DNA of 64,000 nt from Clostridium grantii DSM 8605 (GTDB lineage Bacteria; Bacillota; Clostridia; Clostridiales; Clostridiaceae). Below, piece by piece: positions 37,855 to 45,651 of the stretch. The stretch covers positions 62,001 through 126,000 of the forward strand of contig NZ_FQXM01000011.1 of the NCBI RefSeq assembly GCF_900129965.1, written 5' to 3'. The first letter of the stretch is position 1; each line of letters opens with the position of its first letter. The position numbers and the translations under genes were made by a program. Below the pieces are notes generated by a model. That model saw only the letters and a program-made list of their open reading frames with translations. It made no database searches and was not told the DNA's origin.

Positions 37855-39225
37855 TTTGGATTGAATTTGATACTCTTTTTTAGGTTTAGCATCTTCAATC
37901 ACCTTTTGATATGGAGCTATTATAAACTCATTCATTTGACCCTTCATTTTTTTCTGTACAGAAGGTAAGTTCATCAAAAAACCAATGATATACATCATTA
38001 AAATTCTTGCTTTTCTCTTTTGCGGGAAATCGTAAATACCATGCTCCTTATAAAATTTATGGTCAGCCTTCATAATTCCACGCATTAAATAAATAAGATC
38101 TCTAAAAATCTTTGTGCCTCCAACACCATAGAAGTTCTTTGGTCTTGTACACTTATTTTTCAGTGAATAACAAATACTCTGTGATAAATTTTGAATTGAC
38201 TTAGAAGTATTTTTTTCGTTTGTTGCAACACCAGCAAGATAATTTCCACCCACTTCACAACGTGCTTCCAGGATAGTTTGAAGATTAGCTTCTGCCATAT
38301 AATCCCCACTAATCAAATATCCTACAGTCATCCCCTCTGTTACAGCTCTATGTCCATTACAGAACTGACGGTCATCATAAAGTTTCAAGCTTGAATGTGT
38401 ATAGTGATCACTTATAGTAAATGCATATATAATTGCATTTGCCTTTTGAATTTCGTTTCTTAAAAAATCATCAAAACCATCCTTATACACACATTTTCCT
38501 GTAACTGAACAACTTAAGCAACCAAGACATCCTCCATGAATAATGGTTTTTCTCAAATTTACTTCTCTTGCTTTATAAGGTAATGTTGACTTAAAATCTT
38601 CAATCATATTTCTTAAATTAGTATCATCATCTGAACAGTTTGTTAAGAGAACTACATCAAAACCACTCTCTTTAGAGGTATTTTCTAAAATTGGTTTATA
38701 AATCTCTCTTTTTTCTTTATAAACACCTGGTGAAGCACAAATATAAATATCATTTTTTATGGAAAACAATAGCTGCTGAAAAAAGCTCTCAGCTTCTATT
38801 TGACCTTTTTTTTCTTGTAAATCATCCATATCTGCAGACAAACCTCGAATATATTTAAGTCCTAAGTCGTGGCAATTTTCTTCAATGAATTTATGAGCAG
38901 TCACATCATAAAAATGTTTTGATGTAGTAATTTGAGTTGTAAATTTTCCTTTTAAATCTACACCATTTTCTTTAATAAGTTCAATAAATCTATGCATCTG
39001 ATAAGGAGCAATAAATGTATAAACAGGATAAGCAAATAAAATCAGTTCTGCATCTTCTAAGGCTTTATTAGCCTCACTAAAATCTTTTTCATATGCTTTT
39101 ATTCTTTGTCCTACATTTAAAACTGTAAAATCATGCTCAGGGTAGACTTTTTGTAAATACAATACCGTTTGCAGGGTAATACTATTCTTACCTTTTGGAC
39201 TTCCATTCAAAACTAATATTTTCAT
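37852..39225 (-). CDS. Two-domain flavodoxin-like NAD(P)H oxidoreductase
   Basis: A 457-aa protein. Residues 1-190 form a flavodoxin-like fold (MKILVLNGSPKGKNSITLQT, with the FMN phosphate loop NGSPKGKNS). Residues 200-400 resemble a second iron-sulfur flavoprotein-like unit with a Cys-rich motif HGGCLGCLSCSVTGKCVYKD. The C-terminal 60 residues are basic with one hydrophobic stretch. Such proteins reduce flavins, quinones or nitro compounds; the substrate is unknown. The natural C-terminus may be altered, because its stop lies in a family C repeat. A probable TetR remnant overlaps its start (TAATG). Confidence 0.8.
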   Translation of the reverse strand: MKILVLNGSPKGKNSITLQTVLYLQKVYPEHDFTVLNVGQRIKAYEKDFSEANKALEDAELILFAYPVYTFIAPYQMHRFIELIKENGVDLKGKFTTQITTSKHFYDVTAHKFIEENCHDLGLKYIRGLSADMDDLQEKKGQIEAESFFQQLLFSIKNDIYICASPGVYKEKREIYKPILENTSKESGFDVVLLTNCSDDDTNLRNMIEDFKSTLPYKAREVNLRKTIIHGGCLGCLSCSVTGKCVYKDGFDDFLRNEIQKANAIIYAFTISDHYTHSSLKLYDDRQFCNGHRAVTEGMTVGYLISGDYMAEANLQTILEARCEVGGNYLAGVATNEKNTSKSIQNLSQSICYSLKNKCTRPKNFYGVGGTKIFRDLIYLMRGIMKADHKFYKEHGIYDFPQKRKARILMMYIIGFLMNLPSVQKKMKGQMNEFIIAPYQKVIEDAKPKKEYQIQSK

Positions 39226-39350
39226 TATTCATTCTCCATCTTTCTTAATAGTTTTTTATACCATTCAATTTCAAACTCCGCTGAATCAATACCATATTTA
39301 TTTAAAAAATAACTCCACAAATTTTCAATAAGTTTATATCTCAAAGATGA
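39223..39350 (-). pseudogene. C-terminal remnant of a regulator (TetR-like)
   Basis: Minus-strand codons SSLRYKLIENLWSYFLNKYG and IDSAEFEIEWYKKLLRKMEN end in TAA overlapping the ATG of the oxidoreductase. The helical pattern resembles a TetR C-terminal domain, but no HTH part is present. Confidence 0.4.
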
Positions 39351-39461
39351 TTACAAAAATAAAAAACCTCTTAATATCTAAATTATATCAGATAATTAAG
39401 GAAGTATCTTTATTTTTATGAAATGTAAATATTATTAAATATCCAGTTACATTCTAACTTG

Positions 39462-39776
39462 CTAACCTCTATCCCCAATAGCCGTAATATCCACTACCAC
39501 AGCTACATCACCTTTATTCTCTCCACTATCATCAATGAAAAGTCCTTGAGAAATACATTGCCCTTTCTTTAATGAAGAAAGCTTTCTTTCCCAATCTTTC
39601 TTTTCACTACTATCCTTTGATAGATTTGAAGATACTGGTGAAATTTCACTATCTGGAGGTAAAAAGTATACCATTTGGCTTGAGTTTTCTAACCTTTTTA
39701 TTTCATCACTATCCAACCGACCTCTTAAAAATTGAGTTGCGTACCAGCCTGACCATCCGAATTTTCTTCCTTCTGT
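39462..39776 (-). pseudogene. C-terminal fragment of a HerA-like ATPase
   Basis: The frame reads WYATQFLRGRLDSDEIKRLE, MVYFLPPDSEISPV and SLKKGQCISQGLFIDDSGEN to VVDITAIGDRG. The T-Q-F-L-R-G run, P-P-D-S-E, and K-K-G-Q-C resemble the end of HerA/DUF87-type DNA-translocating ATPases. Walker A and the rest are absent; upstream the frame is closed by a TAA. The identification is moderate. Confidence 0.45.
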
Positions 39777-39826
39777 TTATAGTTTTATACCCAGAAAAAT
39801 ATTTATCCCTAGTATTTTAGCTCGAT

Positions 39827-39945
39827 CTATTTAATTTTACTAACAAACTCCTCTAAACTTTGTACAGAACTAGATACTTTTAACCATTTCTTTAATGTTT
39901 CAACATCATCCTGATTATTTACTATAATAACTAAACTTGCTAAGC
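39827..39945 (-). pseudogene. Unidentified C-terminal remnant
   Basis: Codons LASLVIIVNNQDDVETLKKW then LKVSSSVQSLEEFVSKIK end in TAG. No start or homologous partner is visible. The sequence looks coding but is too short to classify. Confidence 0.25.
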
Positions 39946-40071
39946 CTTATAAAGAGGAAGTTGACCTAATTTTAACCGCGCCATCTTTTAAAAATCCCTT
40001 TACAGCAATTACAATAATATCTGAAAATTGTACTGTAATCTTTTATAATAACAAAAGGAGGTACAGTTAAA

Positions 40072-41065
40072 CATGAGTGAAAATAAAAAAGCTACTTATA
40101 TATTAGGTAGCGAAGAGCAATTAAAATGGAAACAAGACTATTTTTTAATCCAAGAGGAACAGGTTTCCTAGAACCAGGTATTGTACCCTTAGACCATGCC
40201 TCAATGAGTGCTTATAATGTGGCTAAATCATCCTATCAAATACATCCTGACGTTTTTAATATGGAGTATTTATCCAAAGCTACTGGGTTAGATAAAGAAG
40301 AAATCATTAAGCCAATGCACAGACTTTATGACGAGCATTTAATACTGTTTGTAATGAATCCAGCAACACAAGTTTACGGTTGAGGCCTTTATTATTGGTT
40401 CGTAAAACTTAAAAAAGGAACTTCAAAAGAAACAAAAGATAAATTATCCAAATGGTTTCAAAATAAAGATGACATCTGTACTGGATTTGAATCTACTGGT
40501 GATTTTGATTGCTTTAACGGCGATCATATGCGTGTTTTAGATAATCTATTGACAAGCGTTATTGATCTATGGAAAAATAATCCTGAAATAGAATTTGTCC
40601 ATCTTTGCTCTATTCGTCGTGATGTTCGTGAAAGTCATGTAAATATGTGGGATGCACCTAAAGATGCTTATAGAAAAGCATTCTGGGGTGATATGCAATT
40701 AGAAAAACTATCAAAAATTCAAGATAAAATGGATTTAAATGATTTAAATATATTTGAAGCATTAAATGCTGAAAGACCTGTTGAGGATTTATTTGATTTT
40801 GATGTCCTTTCAAATATTTCAGGATTAGACCCAAAAGCCATGTTAGAAGATATAAAAGAAATTATTGAAGAAAAACGTATTCTAGTTCCAGTATTTTTCT
40901 TGAATTTTATGAAATTGAATCTTACTAACCATATGTTTGTAATAAGAATATTCCAAAACATACCTTCTTATCGTAAAACTCAAATTGTTGATTAGCTTTC
41001 ACAAATTCCTGAGTTTAATATGGTTTTCGAATTTAGTGATGCATTCCATGATATTATGTTTTCTG
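40072..41065 (+). pseudogene. Decaying winged-helix/AsnC-like gene with two nonsense codons
   Basis: ATG 40072 behind AGGAGGT starts MSENKKATYILGSEEQLKWK. A frameshift near 40125-40150 leads to LFFNPRGTGFLEPGIVPLDH. The frame continues through a winged-helix segment (LSKATGLDKEEIIKPMHRLY), crosses TGA at 40381 (VYG-stop-GLYYWFV, probably once Trp) and TAG at 40993 (VD-stop-LSQIPEF, probably once Glu), and fades after SAYNFCC. The layout resembles Lrp/AsnC-like or sirohaem-decarboxylase-like proteins. Three lesions make it a pseudogene. Confidence 0.7.
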
Positions 41066-41187
41066 CTTACAATTTTTGTTGCTCTAAACCGAAAGACTTT
41101 TTTTTGTTACTAACTGGTTTTTTTTTCTTTTATTTGATATAATTATTGTAACTTGAATTTTATTTATGGTAAAGGAGAGTATTAGTT

Positions 41188-41664
41188 TTGAAAATTTCTA
41201 AAAAAGGTTTTACTTTAATTGAACTTATAATTGTTATATCTATATTGGGTATATTATCTGCTGTATCAATTCCTAAATTTATTGGTTATAGAGAAAAAGC
41301 TAACCTTGCAGCTGACAAATACAATGCCAAAATAATTGGTGATGCATTAAATTACGCTTATATAAATGGGGATATAACCCTAAATAATAATGGAAAATCT
41401 TTTAGTGGTAAAGATTCTACTGGAAATACTATCAGTTTTACTGGTTCTGGCAGATCTTTTGAAAAAGTCTTTGTTCCTAAATATATTGATAAAAGAATTT
41501 TGGATGAAGATGCTTTAGCTGCAGCCTTTGATCATAGGCTTTATATTTTTACACTAACGTCAACAACTAACAATATAAAAATTGATGTATCTTACAATCC
41601 AGATAGCAACAAATATTCTACATATGGCAATCTAAGCCTTTATACCATTAATTTAACTAAATAA
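41188..41664 (+). CDS. Type IV pilin-like protein
   Basis: The start is TTG 41188, 8 bases after AAAGGAGAG, giving 158 aa. The N-terminus has the prepilin signature KKGFTLIELIIVISILGILS, where cleavage is after Gly and Glu5 of the mature form is present, followed by a hydrophobic helix. A soluble domain of about 120 residues has GKSFSGKDSTGNTISFTGSG. It should be processed by a PilD-type peptidase and assembled into a pilus or pseudopilus. No other pilus genes are here, so it is an orphan. Confidence 0.85.
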   Translation: MKISKKGFTLIELIIVISILGILSAVSIPKFIGYREKANLAADKYNAKIIGDALNYAYINGDITLNNNGKSFSGKDSTGNTISFTGSGRSFEKVFVPKYIDKRILDEDALAAAFDHRLYIFTLTSTTNNIKIDVSYNPDSNKYSTYGNLSLYTINLTK

Positions 41665-41697
41665 TCATCTCATATTTTGTTATTTATAAGCTATTTG

Positions 41698-41787
41698 TCA
41701 AACCCTTATTATTTTAGGGAACCTAAAATAATAAGGGCTATCCATCTCCCACTTATAGAAGATAGGAGAATTCCGCCCTTTTAGTTA
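41698..41787 (-). repeat. IS605-like right-end structure, copy 2
   Basis: CCCTTATTATTTTAGG and CCTAAAATAATAAGGG form the terminal hairpin. The adjoining 50-base block equals copy 1 at 36640-36690. Minus-strand order (block, hairpin, TTTGACAAA) fits a TnpB-element right end. No tnpB lies next to it. Confidence 0.55.
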
Positions 41788-41845
41788 AATTATATAAATT
41801 CGATGCTTCTTCATATTGTTTTTGATATAATAATTCTTCCGCCAT

Positions 41846-42027
41846 CTGAATTTTTAAGCATATATATCCACTCATCTATATCCTCTTTTACAGTATTCTT
41901 AAATCTCTCTATATTAATCAAATAGTATTCTGGGAAAATATTTACTTTTTCTTTAAAAGTTACTTTTATCCCGTAGCATTTTCTTTATAAACCAATCAAA
42001 TCTTATTAATTTATTTGAATTTTCCAT
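41846..42027 (-). pseudogene. Rpn deletion relic
   Basis: The first codons (MENSNKLIRFDWFIKKM) are joined directly to a later segment (KVNIFPEYYLINIERFKNTV...LKNSE) of the Rpn gene at 59146. The junction lies at a shared AAAGTTAC(T/C)TT stretch, so a microhomology deletion removed most of the nuclease domain. Its 130-base upstream region also matches 60080-60210. Confidence 0.75.
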
Positions 42028-42169
42028 CTGATTCAATTTCTCTCTATATACACTCTTTAGTAAAAATTTTACCATATATGTACTTTTTTAAACACTTATA
42101 TATTTAATTTGGCTCCGCTCAAAATTGAGCACTCCCTTTGCCAAAACCTTAATCACTCTCCTGTTTTAT

Positions 42170-42273
42170 TATAGGGTTTTTACCCTAGATATTAATTTAT
42201 ACATTGTGTCTAAGCTAGACAAATCAACGATATATTTTATGAATAAATTAATTTTTATATTGAAAACCCTATA
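42170..42273. repeat. MITE-like element related to family A
   Basis: TATAGGGTTTT at the left pairs with AAAACCCTATA at the right over 104 bases. The inner TATTAATTTATAC followed by GTGTC mirrors family A (57793). It lies in the gap 42028-42414 between the Rpn relic and the AlbA-like gene. No gene is seen in the gap. Confidence 0.55.
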
Positions 42274-42414
42274 GTTACTTTGTTTATTTTATTTATATAA
42301 ATCTATTTTTTTGATTATTATTCATTGTTTAATTAATGTTAATAAAAAATTGTTTACCCTTAGGAGTCTTTGGATTAATTTGGAAATGAAGTAGACAAAT
42401 TAATCCTTGCTATT

Positions 42415-43563
42415 CTATTGTTGACTAGTTATTCTAAATATTTTAACTCTAAATTCAAAACCTAACTCTTCAAACTCTGGTAATTTTAAATTATTTTTCT
42501 CATGAAACTTTATTATACTCATGATTCCTCTTCCTATTTTGTCAGCATATCCATAGTCAACAAGCATTTGCATAATTAGAGGGTTTCTATAATAAGAAAT
42601 TCCCATTTTCATTCTATCTAGTGTGAGTGTATCAGGTATTCTTCCTGGACTTCTTACTTCAATAAAGTGATCAAATATATAAACTCTAATCTTTGCACCA
42701 TCTAAGCTCCAATCTCTGTGAGCAAAAGCATTTATTATTACCTCACGCAATACTTTTTTGTTATATTCATATATATCAATTCTTCTTATACCTTCAAATT
42801 TTTCACTAACTTTGTTATGTATATTAACAAAATCCAATGTTTTATCAATAATTTCATCAGTTACATCATTTCCATTGAACCTAACTAATTGCACACCTGC
42901 GTTTTTTAACCATAAGCTTGGCTTTTTAGAGAAGAATAACATACCTGCTAGGCTAATGTATTTCTTTGAGTTAGATTCCACCATAATTTCAGTATTAAAT
43001 AATAAATTTTCAAGCTCATCATTACTAAAATCATCAATCTCTATTCCTCGTTTAGTAAAATACTCTTCTATTCTTATTTTACTAATATCTTTAAGGCTTG
43101 AGTTAAACATAGGTGTCAATTCAAAGTGAAGAGCATTATAGTCTTGTAGCAAGCTAATCAATTCTTGCTGTGATGGTTCACGTGAAGTTGAACCAACTCT
43201 TATGTAATATTTATTATTTGTAGACACATAATAGGGCTTATTTGAAACTTTATTTACATGTATTTTTATAACCTTCTTATCATCAATTATTAACTCCTCA
43301 TAGCTAGGTATAATAGGTGGAAATATTGAATTTCTACAAATATTCATTGTCCATTCTTCGAAATTTTTATCGTTAACACCTAATATTTCACCATTATCAC
43401 TTATTCCAATAAATAATGTTCCACCTTCAAAATTCAAAAATGCAACTAATTCTTTTGCAATACTTTCAGGTCTAACATTTGTTTCTTTAAATTCTACATG
43501 GGAGTTCTCTCCATTTTTTAATATATCTTTTAAATCACTTATAGATAATGTCACGCTAATCAC
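42415..43563 (-). CDS. Schlafen AlbA_2 domain protein with HATPase-like C-terminus
   Basis: A 382-aa protein. The N-terminal AlbA_2 domain is at residues 10-130 (SHVEFKETNVRPESIAKELV, FEGGTLFIGISDNGEILGV, YIRVGSTSREPSQQE). A long middle follows, then an HATPase_c_4-type part (VIINAFAHRDWSLDGAKIRV, EVRSPGRIPDTLTLDRMKMG, DKIGRGIMSI). Such proteins are annotated as ATP-binding transcriptional regulators and occur in accessory islands; some relatives take part in defence. The function here is unknown. The gene is complete. Confidence 0.85.
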   Translation of the reverse strand: MISVTLSISDLKDILKNGENSHVEFKETNVRPESIAKELVAFLNFEGGTLFIGISDNGEILGVNDKNFEEWTMNICRNSIFPPIIPSYEELIIDDKKVIKIHVNKVSNKPYYVSTNNKYYIRVGSTSREPSQQELISLLQDYNALHFELTPMFNSSLKDISKIRIEEYFTKRGIEIDDFSNDELENLLFNTEIMVESNSKKYISLAGMLFFSKKPSLWLKNAGVQLVRFNGNDVTDEIIDKTLDFVNIHNKVSEKFEGIRRIDIYEYNKKVLREVIINAFAHRDWSLDGAKIRVYIFDHFIEVRSPGRIPDTLTLDRMKMGISYYRNPLIMQMLVDYGYADKIGRGIMSIIKFHEKNNLKLPEFEELGFEFRVKIFRITSQQ

Positions 43564-43608
43564 CTACCCTTTATATTTAATTATATCCTAAATTCATTAT
43601 AACCAAAC

Positions 43609-43698
43609 TTAAGAAATCCAACCTTTTGCTACTTGTAGTCTAGATGATTTTTTTAATCTTTTATGTCTTGGTGCACTAGGCTTCTTTTGTTTTTTCAT
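43609..43698 (-). CDS. 29-aa basic ORF, perhaps an N-terminal remnant
   Basis: ATG 43698 follows a good AGGAGG site and reads MKKQKKPSAPRHKRLKKSSR then LQVAKGWIS. The R-L-Q-x-A-K-x-W-I pattern occurs at the start of some conserved small DNA-associated proteins whose longer body is missing here. It could be a truncated gene rather than a working peptide. Confidence 0.35.
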   Translation of the reverse strand: MKKQKKPSAPRHKRLKKSSRLQVAKGWIS

Positions 43699-43730
43699 AC
43701 TGGCCTCCTGAATTTATCTAATGACTTGAT

Positions 43731-43829
43731 AAAAGCAAAACAAAATTGTAAATAAAACCACAATTTTATTACTATATCCCAGGGTATAATAACAAATTAT
43801 GGCCGGAGTGAATGATTTGTTTTGCTTTT
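43731..43829. repeat. Repeat family D, full MITE-like element
   Basis: AAAAGCAAAACAAA begins and TTTGTTTTGCTTTT ends a 99-base element. The right end touches the stop codon of the ATPase-like gene at 43829. An internally deleted copy is at 58952-58995. Confidence 0.75.
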
Positions 43830-44905
43830 TATTTCGCCATATATCTCGTCAATCTGCCATTTCCAACCTTACTAATCAAATCTTTATAAAGCATTTCTTT
43901 GAGCATATTAATTGCATGAGTCGTACCAATTCCCAAAGCTTCTTCAACATCACTTCGGGTGATTTCTTTTTGATTCTCAAATAATCTTAGTATCTGGAGA
44001 TACTTTTGATCTTCTACACTTAATTGTTGTGCATGTGTGTTAGGTAGAATAACCCTAAATGCACCTTCTACATTTTCAAACTTGGGTTGTACAGATAAAC
44101 CTTTGTAACAACTGATTATCTTGCTTATACCTGTGCCATATGCCTCAATTAGTTTCATTCTATAAAATAGGCTTGCTAATTTTTCATTTCTGGGTTGTGA
44201 TGCTCCCATCATAGCTGCCTCTAATGATAGTCCAGATACCAGTCCTCCTAAAGAGATAATCTCTAAACGGTCAGAGTAAAGGTTTATAAATGTACTACCA
44301 CTAAATGAATAATCTCTATGAACGATAGCATTCAGCAAAGCTTCACGAATAGCATCTTCTGGATAATCCCTCTCATCTGTGCGTAGTAAATCATGAAAGG
44401 TGGCTTTTGTACCATTATAAAAATCTATGGTTTTATAAGCATCTGTAAGCTGAACAAATATGGAACCAGTAAGTTCTTTTCTATCTTTAAAAACTAGCTT
44501 ATCTGTGCCTTGAAAAATTGCAAATTTGATAGAGTGTTTACATTGGTCTGAAACAAGTAACCCCATATTTGTATAAATATCATCAGAAGAAAGAATGCCT
44601 AAATTTTTCATTTGAACTTCAGTAAATTCTAAACCTCTTTTTTTTAATTCCTCATCTAATCTATTAAAAGTCAACTCTTGAACTAGAGAACGATTTGCCT
44701 CAAATGAATCACCATCTGTCATTTTTATCATCATACGGATAGCATCTTCAGATGCAGGGGCAGATGTTGTTCCACTTCTAACATATACACCTGTTGGTTT
44801 AAGTCCTTTATCCGTTTCACTTTCATATAATTTCATAATACCACTCCTTATATCAGTTTCTACCACTTCTAACACATTAATAACACTAGGAGTGATAAAA
44901 CGCAA
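43829..44905 (-). CDS. AlbA/HATPase-type ATP-binding protein, probably N-truncated
   Basis: A 358-aa protein of the same broad family as 42415-43563 but a different branch. It has GVYVRSGTTSAPASEDAIR (end of the AlbA_2 domain), NAIVHRDYSFSGSTFINLYS, DRLEIISLGGLVSGLSLEAA, EAYGTGISKI and a C-terminal winged helix (EITRSDVEEALGIGTTHAIN). The first half of the AlbA_2 domain, with its E-F-K and G-G-x-L motifs, is missing, and the N-terminus MRFITPSVINVLEVVETDIR looks rearranged. A truncated duplicate is at 33600-34182. Confidence 0.75.
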   Translation of the reverse strand: MRFITPSVINVLEVVETDIRSGIMKLYESETDKGLKPTGVYVRSGTTSAPASEDAIRMMIKMTDGDSFEANRSLVQELTFNRLDEELKKRGLEFTEVQMKNLGILSSDDIYTNMGLLVSDQCKHSIKFAIFQGTDKLVFKDRKELTGSIFVQLTDAYKTIDFYNGTKATFHDLLRTDERDYPEDAIREALLNAIVHRDYSFSGSTFINLYSDRLEIISLGGLVSGLSLEAAMMGASQPRNEKLASLFYRMKLIEAYGTGISKIISCYKGLSVQPKFENVEGAFRVILPNTHAQQLSVEDQKYLQILRLFENQKEITRSDVEEALGIGTTHAINMLKEMLYKDLISKVGNGRLTRYMAK

Positions 44906-44939
44906 GGAGAACCATATGACAGCTTATGACAAAGGAAAT

Positions 44940-44970
44940 AGCAACAAAAGTTATTCCAACTTTTGCTAGG
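44940..44970. repeat. Repeat family B, partial copy
   Basis: AGCAACAAAAGTTATTCCAA then CTTTTGCTA resembles the outer hairpin of family B. The rest is missing. Confidence 0.5.
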
Positions 44971-44995
44971 ATCATAAAAACTTTTAACCATATTT

Positions 44996-45284
44996 TTAAA
45001 CTCCTGAATTATAACTAATATCTTCCTTATAGATAGCATTTAAAAAATCAATTATAGGTTTTTTATTCATATGAAATAATCTTTTCATAATCTCATCCAT
45101 ATGGATTTTATTATAATTTTCTTTTTTCTTTAGCCGTTTCTATTACATTAATATTATCTCTATATATTTTTAAACTTTCTTCATACTCTACTAATTCCTC
45201 AGAAGTAAATTTAGCTATTTCAGCCACTTTAAAAGCTTCTTCAAATATTTCTTCTGTGAATGGATTTATATACTTTGCTTTCAT
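44996..45284 (-). pseudogene. Deletion relics of a second Rpn-type nuclease
   Basis: ATG 45284 behind GAGGTGG reads MKAKYINPFT, the start of many PD-(D/E)XK transposase-family proteins, joined at once to a C-terminal-like part FEEAFKVAEIAKFTSEELVE...YRDNINVIETAKEK (stop 45111). The catalytic centre is lost. A further frame, 45100-44996 (MDEIMKRLFHMNKKPIIDFL), looks like the early part of the same family. Neither piece can act. Confidence 0.55.
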
Positions 45285-45382
45285 TTTTGCCACCTCACAT
45301 TTTCTTATTCTCTATTGAATTATACCATGTTTACACTATTTTATTCATTTTGAATTTAAAAATATTGTTTTGTTCCCAAGTC

Positions 45383-45556
45383 ATAATTATTCTTGTCATA
45401 AAGCTTTTCCCAGGAGATTCCTTGGTCAAATCAAAAAAGAACCGCCAAATAAATGACAATTCTTTAATGTTTCATTGTTTTTTTTGCTAAAGGGCTTATT
45501 CCCAGAAAATATTACACCTATGGGGTTTTTGCGAAATCTTTAGATTGAGCTTGCTA
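45383..45556. repeat. Long repeat (about 170 bases) shared with 61047-61222, ending in a family C copy
   Basis: The two copies share CCTTGGTCAAATCAAAAAAG, AACCGCCAAATAAATGACAA and TTCTTTAATRTTTCAT, and both end in family C (GCGAAATCTTTAGATTGAGC). The family C core here is 45514-45556. Between this and the YcaO gene lies a family B derivative; no gene is seen in 45294-45651. Confidence 0.8.
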
Positions 45557-45562
45557 TAAAGG

Positions 45563-45601
45563 GAGCAAAAATTGTAAATGAAATGAGCAATTTTTGTTGC
45601 T
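45563..45601. repeat. Repeat family B, internal-deletion derivative
   Basis: GAGCAAAAATTGTAAATGAA then ATGAGCAATTTTTGTTGCT matches one half of the complete element at 58713. It starts seven bases after a family C copy and lies past the end of the RiPP operon. Confidence 0.6.
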
Positions 45602-45651
45602 CAGAGCTTTTGACATTTTTTAACTAATGGATTATTATTTCACTTAATTCC

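Noticed and set aside
40381..40995. In-frame TGA and TAG read as selenocysteine or pyrrolysine
   Set aside because: No SECIS-like hairpin follows the TGA, the gene also has a frameshift, and the stops fall where Trp and Glu are expected. A pseudogene is simpler.
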